Shown piece by piece: positions 30,139 to 41,419 of a stretch of DNA of 64,000 bases. Where the stretch lies: contig OX335658.1 in NCBI GenBank assembly GCA_946894095.1, positions 17,537,001-17,601,000 of the forward strand, read 5' to 3'. The notes under the pieces are model-generated. The model made no database searches, had not been told where the DNA came from, and saw only the letters and a program-made list of their open reading frames with translations. The DNA comes from Incurvaria masculella (Eukaryota; Arthropoda; Insecta; Lepidoptera; Incurvariidae). Made by a program: the position numbers and the translations under genes. Positions within the stretch are counted from its first letter, which is position 1. Each line of letters begins with the position of its first letter.

Positions 30139-30637
30139 TATGTGAAGTGGAATCCGCACTGACATAAAATATAAGTAGTAGATCATTACTACCACTATAC
30201 GTTGCTAAACTTGTCGAGACATGTCACGGATATTACATGCTCACATTTCTTCCCGAATGAACAAACACGAAGAACATGAAATATTTGAGCCCGCTAAGCA
30301 ATCTAAGGGCTGAGTGCACGAAAGGAACAAAAATCAAAATCAACGTCAACGTACGATTAAACACGTCACTTTGTATGAAAAGCATTGAACATTGATTAAC
30401 TCGGCCGTCTCTTCGTGCAACCGGGGCTAAGTAACTAACAAGTACATCAACGCAATTTCGAACGGAATCAAATCATAGGAACAGAGCTAACGAAATGGGA
30501 CAACAGCATCATGCTACACGTTTGCGTTGAAATCGTGTAACTTCGCCTCGCTTCACGTTCGCGAAAAACAGGCAAACATACCTATATTTACGGATACCTC
30601 ATCATTTAGGTTTTTTATTAATGTTAAGATGATTTTC
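30139..30637. other. Polinton right-end spacer
   Basis: AT-rich leader and spacer between the Gly-rich gene and the right terminal repeat. A weak TATA-like GTATAG (30194-30199) and initiator TCAGT (about 30160) on the minus strand could start that gene. Nothing else recognisable. Confidence 0.45.
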
Positions 30638-30708
30638 ACCTAAGATTGGGGGGGCTGAAGAACGAAGCGATTAGCAAAGTGATTCAGCTTGCCCAATCTT
30701 ACACTACT
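30638..30708 (-). repeat. Right terminal inverted repeat of the Polinton
   Basis: 71 bp, the inverted partner of 15442-15512. It ends TTACACTACT at 30708 and is followed directly by the target duplication TAAGTG. The inner half has a run of C in place of the ATG triplet of the left copy. Confidence 0.9.
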
Positions 30709-30985
30709 TAAGTGCATTTAGTCCCGAATGCGAGCTGCTCCATGGTTCGGAATCCATGTAAAACTGTAGGTCCCCTTCCCTACTAGGTGGGTGGGTTTAA
30801 GACCGCACGGGTTGGTACAATCGCGTTGGACGAAAAGATGGTCGATGCGGCAATGAAAAATTGTCCGTGTTTTCCATCCAGTTCAATGTAGCCGTGCTCG
30901 CATAAAGGGAATATGGTGTATTAGGCTAATATCATAACGGTAGTTGTATGGTATTAGCCATCCATGCCAGGTTGCATAAAAAAAA
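30709..30985 (+). mobile_element. 3' half of the SINE interrupted by the Polinton
   Basis: It starts with the duplicated TAAGTG, continues CATTTAGTCCCGAATGCGAG and the body (GGTTCGGAATCCATG, CGGGTTGGTACAATCGCG, GTATTAGCCATCCATG) and ends in an A-rich tail near 30985. The 5' half is at 15340-15441. Confidence 0.7.
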
Positions 30986-31907
30986 TGGGGAAATGATAGA
31001 GTAACTTCTCTCTTAAGAAAACCTGTACATCCTGGTCGTTTGAGGTCCGGAAGGCGAGCACACTGAGTAAACTTTGCCGGTTCGTCGAACCGCTTCAAAA
31101 TTTAATCACACGGATTTCCCTCGCTCCCCGCCCGGCGCAAACGAATAAAAATATTATGAAGGTGGGTGAGAAACCGAATTGGGGGAAGTTTTCAAGTTGC
31201 GAAAATAAATCAACTCGGCAACCTGAAAACTTGGACTTAATTCCCGCTGCCACAGATGGCTCCCGATCGTCGGCGCTCAATACGATTTACGTAAGTAAGC
31301 CGACAAAAAGTTCCGGCGTGATTTATTTTTAAAAAAATTCGATTTTCAGTGCCGAAACAGTAGAGCGTTCAGTAATTATCACTGCCCCGTTAATTAGTGA
31401 GACAAAATTCAAAAGATTTTTAGGGAGTTCTTTGGTAATCGAGATTCTACTAGAAGTTTATGTTGGGTATTTTATACGAGTAAAAGCTTTGTGCTGATGG
31501 CAATTTATTTGCGATTTTTAGTTTACAATATTTTTTTTTCGTTGTTGTGTCAGAATGATTGAGTACTATACCTACTCTAGTGACTGCTATCTTATTAATT
31601 TGGCATTTCAATGATTCAAAATATACATTATTACCCCATCAATACTAAGATCATTCAATATTTATTTAAGTAATATAAAGTCGTTTGTCTGGACAATCTT
31701 AGCCAAATTATTTTCAAGAAAATAGTCGATTTTTTACTATTATTTGCTTGTCGATTATTTACTGCTACAATACAAATTTGCTGCATACATGCACAAATAA
31801 AAAATGGTGTTCACCGTTTGGTAATCTGTCTGATAGTACCTCGGATAATCCTATTAGAACGACACAGTTTGGTTTAAAATGTTTTATCCACCCGTTCCAG
31901 GAAATTT

Positions 31908-32141
31908 AGGGCCGATTTTTCAATCCTCAGATAGTCCTCATTATCAGTCTGATAGCAAATTTTACTTTTGCCAAGAGACGGATAGATACAACTAGATGAT
32001 TATATCTCCTATCACTATTATATTTATGTAATTTAGCTAATGAAAATATGGGCTTACTGCAACGGATGGGTAAGCAGCGGAGGAAATAAATTCATCGAAT
32101 AGTTATCTGACTGATTATTAGACTATTGAAAAATTGGCCCT
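31908..32141. repeat. MITE family 2, copy 1
   Basis: 234 bp bounded by AGGGCCGATTTTTCAAT and its inverse ATTGAAAAATTGGCCCT. A 187-bp relative with the same ends is at 47305-47491. Noncoding. Confidence 0.75.
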
Positions 32142-32247
32142 TAGACATACAAATTTATGTTAAATTGAAAGTAAAAGATTTTTCTGTTTTTTATTTCCGA
32201 ATATTGTTCTTTTATTGTTCGATACCTATTTTTTAAAAGCAGCTTAA

Positions 32248-32789
32248 GGTGGCCCAGCCCGCTCAACTCCCCATACAAACGGGGAAAGAAGATGACGCCC
32301 ATATTTCTTGTCAGAGATCCCAAATTTGGCTCAAAATAGCTTTATTTGATCGAACTAGATGTCTGATGACCGTTGGCATTGTAAAATTGTGTTTGGTTTC
32401 TAAGTTATAAGGTCCTAAATTTCGAGTTTTTCGCGCGTTTTATACAATAACTTTGGAGGTGGATTACGCAATGATAAAGTAAGAACATCTTAAAAAGATT
32501 TATCATCAGATATAGCTTATTTAATCAAGATTAATAATCTATTTGGTTTTTGTTAGATTTTTGAATACAGCGGTCGTGGTTTACTTTTAGCTATAAGTCG
32601 TTTTGTAATTAAAATTTTCGTAAATCTTACCAAATCATACACTATGCACATAGTCTTTTTTGTGGACATGTTGAATCTTCCTCATCAAGGAGCCTATCTT
32701 TTTCTTTGAAACAGAGAAGTTCCCAGAGCGCAACAGCACGGTTTTGTACCTTGCCCGCGAATGAGTTAGTCCCGCCGGGTTGGGCCACC
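32248..32789 (+). repeat. MITE family 1, complete copy flanked by TTAA
   Basis: 542 bp between TTAA at 32244-32247 and 32790-32793. Ends are GGTGGCCCAGCCCG and its inverse CGGGTTGGGCCACC. TTAA duplication suggests mobilisation by a piggyBac-type transposase (inference). Other copies: 7213 (truncated), 38063-38334 (partial), 60080-60623 (reverse). Confidence 0.85.
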
Positions 32790-32876
32790 TTAATATTTCC
32801 CAATAGCCCCAGCCCTTTATTGTAAATCCACGTTTAGTAAAGTGTTAAACTGACAATTTTAAAATAACGGATTCGC

Positions 32877-33265
32877 TTAGCGCGGACTTAAATATCCGTT
32901 GCAAGCGGCGTGCCCCGCGGGCGCGGCGGCACACCGCGGGATTACTCTAAGCCGTCTTCGAAAAATTGAGTAAAGTCCCCTCGAATTTATCTCGAGTCCA
33001 CAGGCGGCCCCCGCCGCGCCGCCGCCGCCGCTGCGGACCGCTCTTCCCATTATGTAATCCGTGCGGTGTGGGCTCTCGCTCCCGCACGCGACACTTTGTT
33101 TCAATAAGATTCCGAACAAGTTCGAAATTGGAAAAGAAATCGCGCCCCTCCGGCTCGCGCGCCCAATGCAAATGGCGGGCAAGGGCGCGGTCGGCGGCGC
33201 GGGATCGGCGCGCCATCCCGACTCGTCCCGGCGGGCCAACTCTCTGATTCATTGTCGGCGCGTCT
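32877..33265. promoter_or_regulatory. GC- and CpG-rich island in the intron
   Basis: A sharply GC-rich patch (GGCGGCCCCCGCCGCGCCGC...) in AT-rich intron. It has no convincing exon but contains an octamer ATGCAAAT (33163-33170), the POU-factor site. It might be an enhancer, an internal promoter or a recent foreign insertion. Open frames here on both strands are a by-product of base composition. Confidence 0.35.
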
Positions 33266-33744
33266 GGGGCGTTACATTTAGTTTAACTGTTTTAATCTTA
33301 CTTTTAACCAACTATTTTCCATTCTGTGTATCCACGATAATTTGTGCCATGACTATAATTCATGTACCTAAATGTATCTTACACATGCGATTCAATAGAC
33401 CCTACATATCTGAATATATCACATTAGCTTAATTTTTTTGTTTTTCTTAAAAACCCTTGATTATTACCTTGAATATTTGATTTATAAGTTCGAACACTCT
33501 GACTTAGGGAGTCAGAACCTGAGATTCAAATGAAGAAAATCTTAGGCATTCAAATATCCTGATTTATAAATAAATAAATATAAATATTTATTACTTTAAT
33601 TTGACGAAAGTTATATAATAAACATTAAATTTAATCAAATTTATTTTTTTATAAAATAAAAAATTAGTCTACATGTCCATGTGGACTAATATCACAAACA
33701 ACGTCATGATAAACCCAATACACTAAATTCTCGAATTAATTAGG

Positions 33745-33955
33745 TGATATGCCAGAACCTTTCCTTTATGGGTAACGCGGTTGATCTGGACACAGACAAT
33801 GATTCGTTGCTGATACCAGCCCGTGCGGGTTTAATCTCCATGGATTCCGAACCATGGGACAGCTCGCATTCGTCACGAAATTCAACTATCCAATTGAAGG
33901 AAAGTGGTGCAAGAACGGTGCGGAAATCCCACCGGTTACCCCTGGCATAGGAGGT
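33745..33955 (-). repeat. SINE, reverse orientation, uninterrupted at the Polinton target site
   Basis: On the minus strand it reads ...CACCACTTTCC..GAATGCGAGCTGTCCCATGG TTCGGAATCC.., which aligns with the two flanks of the Polinton joined together. It is useful as an in-window reference for the empty site. Confidence 0.6.
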
Positions 33956-34528
33956 AAGTCGCCGAGGCCCTGCGTTTCGAGCTGCTCAGGCGATATTGCA
34001 TAGGCATCCCCCGGTGGCACGGTGGCACTGTGGCACGCGGCCACACTTATTGAAAACTCTCAACAACTTGGAGCAGTTCCATTGAAATTAGCAGCGCTCG
34101 GGTTGCGCCACTTTTTCCCGACTCACTATCGCTGCTTCAATTTACGCTTTATTGCCACAACTTTCTCACCGGGAGATTACGCGTCGAGGTGACGAGTCAA
34201 ACCTTTTTTCAACGTTACGAAGTTGTGGAGCTGAAGTCTTGGAGATGCTCATTTTCACGGACAGAAACATGAGTTATTAGAAATGAGATGGCTTTGAGAT
34301 GTCCATAGATTTGTAACCTTAATATTTTCAAAAACGTGATTTTATAATTTCGCTCGTGATATTCCAGATTTCCTGATGAATGCCATTTGTTGCAATATCA
34401 CGGACTAATTTCAGTGATATTAAAATATCATGTGACACACTCAGTGACATTAAATAGACCATAGGAAAAGTCGCTAATCAATATCAAACATAATCTAACC
34501 TATTTAAATGTACCCAATATTCGGTTAA

Positions 34529-34868
34529 GGATGTTCCGACTCATACAATGTTTTTTTTACACTTTAAGGCACGAATTCGTCAAAAATATTAAATATAGCC
34601 ATCGTAGTTGCAGCGAAAACATATTCACAATTTCAGGTTTAATGGTTTCGTTATAATTGCCGATTAGAAGTTTTACACCGTTAGATGGCGCTGTTAAATA
34701 AAAATCGTATTTAAATAAATTGTAACAAAACTAATAATCCTGAAATTGTGAAATTGTTTTCGCTGCAAGTAATATGACTATATTAAACTTTTATTATGAA
34801 TTCGTGGCTTAATGTGCAATACTTTTTGCGTTATGTGTGCAAACAACTTTATATGGGTCGGAACAGCC
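34529..34868. repeat. MITE family 3, flanked by TTAA
   Basis: 340 bp between TTAA sites at 34525-34528 and 34869-34872. Ends GGATGTTCCGACTCATA and inverse TATGGGTCGGAACAGCC. The long arms (CACAATTTCAGG / CCTGAAATTGTG) pair over most of the length, so the element folds back. Confidence 0.8.
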
Positions 34869-35354
34869 TTAAACAAACATTTTATTACGGATATTTTTTA
34901 TTATAATCAATTTCAATATTATTTAACAAATCCTATCTTATCATTCAATATATTGGTGCCTACATAAAAATATATCTAGTTTTATTACAATATCAGTATG
35001 TTCAGTGAAATCAACATATCAACTAATGGAGACTGTTCATACATTTCCTTTTCCATTTAACTGTAATTTTACTAGTGACATTAGATCACGGGTTGGACAA
35101 TATCACGGTGACAAATATAACGGATAGGTGGGCGGATGTCTATAACTTAACGGAACTAAGTTCGCGGCCTTTGTCGGTTTCCTTGTGACAGACATACAAT
35201 AACGAAGAGATGCCATTAAGCAAACGGTGTTACCAAAAGCGTCGAGGCTCCCTCAACTGTGTTCGAGAAATCTTTAATGATGATCGTTAAAAGTTAGCTG
35301 GGGCAAGTTATCAAGTTTACCCAAATTTTACCATATCGCTCGCTACGCTCCGTA

Positions 35355-35570
35355 TCTTCTGCAACCTGACATGGATGGCTACTACCACACAACAACCGTT
35401 ATGATATTAGCACAATACACCACATTCCCGAAGGAATTAGGAACCATGCCAAGACCTTCCCCTTATGAGCCCGGCTACATTGCACTGGGTGGAAAACACG
35501 GACTTTTTTTTTTCTGCCGCTTTGACCATCTTTTCATCTAATGCGATGGTACCAACCCGATTTACGATAT
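35355..35570 (-). repeat. SINE body, reverse orientation
   Basis: On the minus strand it contains GGGTTGGTACCATCGCATTA, GAAAAGATGGTCAAAGCGGC and CATAACGGTTGTTGTGTGGTA, matching the body at 30709 and 37335. The head is absent. Confidence 0.65.
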
Positions 35571-36965
35571 ATATGCGATTTTTTATAAATCTGAGATGGC
35601 TATTTATTATTTCAAACCTTATGGGGGATTAAAAGCAATTATGGAAAAACAATACCAATTTTCGAAATCATTCAACGGTTTCTAGCGCGAGCGAAGCCGG
35701 GGGCAAAAGCTAGTCGTTAATAAATATAGATATTTATCAATATGTACGTATTAAATTAAAATAAAATAGCCTATGCTATACAGGAATAAGGTAGTTTTCG
35801 ATTCGTGTAAGAATTTTAAAAATCGGTTTAGTAGTTTTAAAGATTACCCTGTACAAACAAAAAAACAAACATTACCTCATTATATATAGTGTAGATGAGA
35901 AGTAAGAATAAATACTATGAAGTCTCTGAATAGCGCTTGTCGCCAACCAGCCCCTGTGCAATTTGTCCGTGGATTAGAAGAGAGAGGTAGGATCACAGCG
36001 GCTTCCAGCGGACAGCTCCAATTATTCCCTGATTGACACCTTTGATGCTAACCCGCGCCGACTCCCCGACGCCGAAAAACAACGAGCAAAAAATACATTC
36101 TCTCTCAATTTGCATTCCATTTCCGACTCGGAATACATTTGGGAAGAGGCTCTTAATAAGGGAAATCGAATGACAGCGCTCGCCGGCAATAATGGAGTTA
36201 TTTTCATTACAAAATACGCTTATTTAATGTAAATTGATGCAAGTGCTTGTAATGCTATCCGGGTCAGAGACCCGTACTGTGCTTGTACAAATAGCAATTT
36301 ACAATAAAAGTGTTTTATGCTGATCGTGGCACGTACCGTTGTTCAATTAAGGAACAGTATGTTCATACAATTTTTATTTTGTTACCGACTGAAAGGGTAC
36401 ACGAAAGAAAACCACGTCAAATAACCATTTATTTTTTGACAATGAAAAATTCTGCAATTCGTAAATGAAAAATATTTTAGCTTATATTACTTTAGCATTA
36501 TGTATGTAACATAACAACCATAAAACCGATCTTATATAGGTACACATTGTTATGTCTCAAACAATGTAATGTAATAAGGTAATTGATTGATGTAAACCCA
36601 GAATTGATTTTTTCCCGACTTCTCGCATATTCAACCGCACTGCTTAACCCTCAAGTAATTAAGCACGATGGTTAGTAACTATAATTGATGATAAAACCGA
36701 ATCAAAGTTGTGCTTTAATCAACTTGCAAAAAATGCTTCTTAAATTAGATGCGGACAGATAGAGAACAATACATACCCAAGTCAGATGTTGGATTTTGTA
36801 AGCATGAGTGATAATGATAATTTATTTCGGACCTATGTAAAATCTAAGAATGAAAGATATAGCTCCCGAATGTATTTATTCGTTTCCGTGAATCCCGCTG
36901 ATGTGCATTTTATATCTTTCCAAGAAATTAATACAACTTGTTAACATCCACACAACCGTCAGGCA

Positions 36966-37200
36966 TTTAGAAACTGACCAATAAATATTCATATCACAAG
37001 TTTTTGTTCTTCGGTGGCTTCTTGTATGAAAATCATAACAACACAAACACTCGTAAGCTATGCTCCCCATACAAACGTAGTTAACTAATAATTTGATAAC
37101 CCCTGTTCCAACTTACTTCATATTTGGTATTTAATATTAGGCTATAAATATCTGTGTCATAAATATTTGTGATATGAATATTTATTGGTCAGTTTCTAAA
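36966..37200. repeat. Foldback with perfect 34-bp inverted arms
   Basis: 36966-36999 (TTTAGAAACTGACCAATAAA...) and 37167-37200 are exact reverse complements, separated by 167 bp. This is probably a small MITE; no target duplication was identified. Confidence 0.8.
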
Positions 37201-37334
37201 TCTTAAACACTGTGTTAGTAGGAGACATTCATTACGGAAGGAAGGGACAGCAGGAGAATTCCAAATTATGGGTATACAGCCGGTGGCGAAGTTGGTAGAC
37301 GATATATTAGATAGATATCTAACAAATCAACAAG

Positions 37335-37735
37335 TCAGCCTCAATGGCCCAATGGCGCGACACTTCGGCGATCGCTCTCCGAAGTTAAGCAACGCTGGGT
37401 CCGGTCTGGTCTTGGATGGGTGACCATTAGACCGTTGAGAGAGGCTGGCCGTGGTTCGGATTCCACGTTAAACTGTAGGTCCACTTCCTTACTTACTAGG
37501 TGGTAGGGTTAATCCCGCCCGGGTTGGTACCATCGCATTGAATGAACGATGGTCGAAGCGGCAATGAAAATTGTCCGTGTTTTCCATCCAGTTCAATGTA
37601 GCCGAGCAATATAAGGAAGGTCCTGGCATGGCACCTAGTTCCCATGTGGTGTGTTGGGCTAATACCATGACAGAAGGTGTGGTATTAGCCATCATGTCCA
37701 GTCACAGAAAAAAATAAATAAATAAATAAACAAAC
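37335..37735 (+). mobile_element. 5S-rRNA-derived SINE (SINE3 type)
   Basis: The head contains CCGAAGTTAAGCAACGCTGG and GGATGGGTGACC, the internal promoter elements of 5S rRNA, in correct order and spacing, but the ends and secondary structure of 5S rRNA are not kept. It continues into the same body as the tRNA-headed SINE (TGGTTCGGATTCCACG; GGGTTGGTACCATCGC) and ends in (AAAT)n at 37710-37733. Confidence 0.8.
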
Positions 37736-38062
37736 AAAGAAGCAGTTTCTCTACAAAATAATAAAAAACTTCAACAGTTAAAATACTAACAAAATATTAA
37801 GCAATATTGAACAAAAGTAAAAAACAAAAAAATCATGTTTCCTAAACGTTGTTAAAAAATGACCGAAAAGAAGAGGTTTTTTTGAGGACAATTTTATTAT
37901 CTTAATAGCGTCAAAAAATAAATCAAAAACTTGAAATTTTGCGCCATACGTAGCACAACTACGCCGTATAAAAGATTTTTTCATGTAATTAGTTTTGCTG
38001 ACTGGTAAATTAAATAGACTATCAGAACGTGTGGCACGGGCTGGACATCTGAAGGGTATCTT

Positions 38063-38334
38063 GCTCAAAAGATAGGTCTCTATCTATTTGGTTTTTGTTA
38101 GATTTTTGACTACAGCGTTCGTGGTTTACTTTTAGCTATAAGTCGATTTGTAATAAACATTTTCGGAAATCTTACCAAATCTTACACTATGCACATTGTC
38201 TTGTTTGTGGACATGTTGCATCTTCCTCATCACGGAGCCTGTCTTTTTCTTTGAAACAGAGAAGGTCCCGGAGCGCAACAGCACGATTTTGTACCGTGCC
38301 CGCGAGTGAGTTAGTCCCGCCGGGTTGGGCCACC
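38063..38334 (-). repeat. MITE family 1, 3' part
   Basis: It matches the second half of the element at 32248 and ends CGGGTTGGGCCACC before TTAA (38335-38338). The first half is missing. Confidence 0.7.
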
Positions 38335-39105
38335 TTAAGTTGAATTGGTTGTTTTGAAAATTGGAGACAGCGGGTCCCATAGTAGGCGTTCTCGATGCCA
38401 TAACTCCTCCCTATTCATCTATAAAAGCACCGCAGTCCATCCATGGTTAGGGCCGCTCTCTCGCCGCAACATTACTCAATAAACAGAGAGATGAACCAAT
38501 CATAATAAAATTTAAATTTCCTTATTTTCATCGCCCCAATTTGGTCGGCACTCGAGCCCGATCCGCGCAAACGGCGGCTTACTCCAGGTGAAATCAATTT
38601 GTCGGATTTAGCGGTGGATCACTCCGAGCAAATGGAGTTCTTAGCGAGGGAATATTTTTGAATTAGGTCGATGTATTTTAAGAAATCCGGGTATTTGAAG
38701 TGGTGGCTTCGTCGAATAGTAGGAAGTAAACCGAGATAAATACTATCTATGAGGAAATTACTAATCAATTTAAATACACTTATATGTACTGGTAGGATAT
38801 TCGATTTTTTTTCCATCCACGACTTTTTAAAATTATAGGTTATAATTTTAATCCGGATATAAAAAGCCAATAACTCACTTGATATCATGGGTATGAACCG
38901 ATTCAAATAGAATGGAAGCATTATGAACTGGACTCGACACATCGCCGTGCCGTGCGTCTAGTCGACGATCCCAAGATATCCCTGAATTTAGAGACCCTTC
39001 AACTCCGAAGGGATGTTGGTCTCTCGCTGTATTCTATCGTCTTTAACGTGGATAATGCTCTTTGGAGCTGCATATCGCTGTCCCTCCATTACTTTTCTAC
39101 TACCG

Positions 39106-39411
39106 CGCAACGAGGAACAGGCAGGGAATGCAACCATTCACGCCACGTTAAGCTGGACCGCCACCGGACACCCGCCGTCCAAGATCTCGTGGCGGCGTGA
39201 GGACCACGAGCATGTTCTCGTCAATGACTGTACGTATTGTTGCAGTGCCGCCGGATATCGTGAACGATGACACGTCGACGGACGTCGCGGTGCAGGAGCA
39301 CGATAACGCCACGTTGAGCTGCACCGCCACCGGACACCCGCCGCCCAAGATCTCATGGCGGCGTGAGGACCACAAGACTGTTCTCCTCAATGACTGTTCG
39401 TATTTTTGCAG
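39106..39411 (+). pseudogene. Two tandem partial copies of the DIP Ig2 first-half exon (B1, B2)
   Basis: Copy B2 starts at 39246 after TTGTTGCAG and B3, the real exon, at 39412: a period of 166 bp. B2 keeps VPPDIVNDDTSTDVAVQEHD through SWRREDHKTVLL but then runs into ATGACTGTTCGTATTTTTGCAG, the acceptor of the next copy, with no donor. B1 (to 39245) is older: only ATLSWTATGHPPSKISWRRE is clear and its start has diverged. As in the other two arrays, each unit combines an intron-tail acceptor and the 5' part of the exon. Confidence 0.78.
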
Positions 39412-39585
39412 TGCCGCCGGATATCGTGAACGATGACACGTCGACGGACGTCGCGGTGCAGGAGCACGATAACGCCACGTTGAGCTGCACCGCCACCGGA
39501 CACCCGCCGCCCAAGATCTCATGGCGACGTGAGGACCACGAGCCAATTCTCCTCAAGAAACCTGGATCCAGGGATCTCTATAAAG
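39412..39585 (+). CDS. DIP/lachesin-like protein, exon with first half of Ig2
   Basis: 174-nt exon, entering and leaving in phase 1. It reads VPPDIVNDDTSTDVAVQEHD, then TLSCTATGHPPPKISWRRED (first Ig2 cysteine and core Trp) and ILLKKPGSRDLYK, closely following insect DIP Ig2 (known pattern VPPDI...ATLTCKATG.P.P...WRRED..ILIRKPGSREL). Acceptor TTTTTGCAG at 39403-39411, donor GTATTT at 39586. It joins exon 5834-6041 upstream across an intron of about 33.4 kb and exon 59296-59424 downstream across about 19.7 kb. Confidence 0.88.
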
Positions 39586-40539
39586 GTATTTAGTAATCTC
39601 TATTTTTAAGTAATTAACCCCATTTGACGATAATTATTCGCGGAAGTAAGAAAACTTGGCCACTTTCCGTGTCTGTTTTTCGAATGAATATTCGGCATAA
39701 AACATGTCAAACGTGAGAGTGGTAGGAAAGGTGGTAGACAAACCTAACTGAATGCCCCATAAAGGGCAATTCCTTCAAAAAAAATAGTGTCCTCGAACAT
39801 GCATGGAACACTTATTTGATGTGAATCACTTAAATAAATAACATTATTTCAGAGCAAAACATTGGTTTTATTAAGATCTTGTGTGGTGTATAAGTCAACT
39901 TTACCTTCGTCTCTGGATGAGAGTATGCTCATCCCATTACTTACGGCTCAACCATTTACAATTTTTATATCAAACATTTATTCCACCACTCACACACTCC
40001 CCTGAACACACGATTGTTCAAATGCATTACCGTGGACCCTTTGTGCGACCGCGTGCCGACTCCGCGACGCGGCCGGCGCGGCGGTGTAGGGCGGCCGCGG
40101 AGTAGGGCGGCGTGGTGCGGCGCCGCTAGGGCGGGCGGAACACGGGTCCGCACTCATTGGGCCGGCTCGTTAGCGGCATACGTCGAATGGAGACGAGAGT
40201 AGATTAGCGGTCGGGGACAATCGCCATTTTAATGAATATCACTGAAAGCCACTAATGATTCACAGTATCCAAATATTTACCTTACATCATTTTCCATTAT
40301 AACCACTCAATCAAATGATATATATATTTTTTCTTTCATTTTAAAGTTATTAAAAATAAAATAGAAATAATATCATCCGATTTTCTATACTTTTTTCAGT
40401 AGATACAAAAATGGAAGAAATATATATTAAAAGTTGTTTGAATACGACAAATTGCACACAGCACTCGAGCAATATAATGTTGTTTTGATATTTGAAACCC
40501 AATTTATTTCCATGAAAACTGAACAGCTGCTTGATTCCA

Positions 40540-40740
40540 CTCAATCGCCACGCGCAGCAATATGTTCGCTAATTAACCAATTTGCCTGAAAACTGTCGAT
40601 TCTGTGACGGCAGCGCGCAGGCGACCACAGTCCAATTATATCAGCTCATAATGTCACGATAATTACATCCAATTAAACCCTTTGATTCTCCCGTCGCGGG
40701 TTCCGGTGATTGTCACATCGACAGACATGTGAATGTTTTA
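40540..40740. promoter_or_regulatory. Cluster of homeodomain-type sites, candidate enhancer
   Basis: Within 200 bp of otherwise unique, moderately GC-rich sequence there are GCTAATTAACC, CCAATTATAT, GATAATTACA and CCAATTAAACC. TAATTA/CAATTA words are core homeodomain sites. This is a suggestion from site density only. Confidence 0.25.
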
Positions 40741-40891
40741 ATGGATAAAAGGTTTTTGAATGGGGCCGCCCGTGGATCGACTGCGTGGTAATGTGTGGTG
40801 TGCGCGAGCAGAGCCGTGAAGAAAAGCTGGTGGATAAGCGATGTCTCGTGACAGTGACCCGAGATGTAGCAAATTACATTCGATATAGACT

Positions 40892-41419
40892 GGGAGGTCG
40901 CGACAAAAATGGTAAAGATAACGTAAATGGCGGAAATTGGGTTCGCAGGATAAAGACCAACCCTCTGAAGCTAAATATCTGCCTGCGCCAAGTGGTTGCG
41001 TTACCTAGATAAAGCGCCTGAAAAAGTAGTTATCGTGACAAAGACAAGTATGATAATGAAAATGGCTGCAAATAACGAAGCATGAAAGTATCAGTACATA
41101 CTTGCTTAGTAATACCAAAGCTGAACAAATATTTTGTTTTAGTTCGAAGTTATAGGTGATTTAGTTTACAGTTATAACTTTAGGTATATTTAAATATTTA
41201 ATAAAAAACCGAGTGTTTATTGTTTTTTAATTAATAGGTATTAGTCCATGCAATCCTTATATTCATCAGCAGGAACATAACAAAATATATTTTTATAGCC
41301 AATCTAACTAACGCAACAACTTGGCGCAGGCAGACCGACATATTTAGCATCAGAGCGATGGTCTCTAAACTAGGAACCCAGATTCAGACCTTATCGTGAT
41401 CAAAAATTTCGTGCCCTCC
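40892..41419. repeat. Foldback repeat family 4, copy 1
   Basis: It runs from GGGAGGTCGCGACAAAAATG to ...CCCTCC, with inverted inner ends (CTGCGCCAAGTGGTTGCGTTA / TAACGCAACAACTTGGCGCA shortened here). It is about 80-90% alike to 57614-58167 over its length by eye. Confidence 0.75.

Larger units (their letters stand above)
15442..30708. mobile_element. Complete Polinton/Maverick (adintovirus-like) element
   Basis: The element is 15,267 bp. Both ends read AGTAGTGTAAGATTGGGC inward, in 71-bp inverted repeats, and it is flanked by the 6-bp direct repeat TAAGTG (15436-15441 and 30709-30714). A 6-bp duplication and 5'-AG termini are known Polinton features. Inside are the hallmark genes: protein-primed polymerase B, DDE integrase, A32/FtsK-like ATPase, adenain-type protease, and double and single jelly-roll capsid proteins. 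Late genes are on the minus strand (16097-22839); an early gene and the polymerase are on the plus strand (23743-28338). Signs of decay are a broken integrase C-terminus, a protease without an ATG for its conserved N-terminus, and a SINE fragment in an intron. It is an integrated copy in a host intron, not a free virus. Confidence 0.93.
30986..39105. other. Intron between Polinton and second exon array, outside listed repeats
   Basis: No gene seen. The stretch 30986-31320 is less AT-rich and looks unique. 33956-34200 is GC-richer unique sequence. 35690-35890 has GCGCGAGCGAAGCCGGGGGC and a downstream AATCGGTTTAGTAGTTTTAA stretch, words common in lepidopteran interspersed repeats. 35940-36215 is GC-richer with a TTTGCAT site and could be a conserved element. 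38339-39105 holds nothing recognisable apart from the start of the exon copies. Confidence 0.5.

Noticed and set aside
32877..33432. Several ORFs in the GC-rich island on both strands
   Set aside because: GC-rich DNA has few stops; the proteins are low-complexity Arg/Ala/Pro and show no family resemblance.
37335..37430. Intact 5S rRNA gene
   Set aside because: Only the internal promoter part is similar; the ends do not pair and the sequence continues into a SINE body with an A-rich tail.
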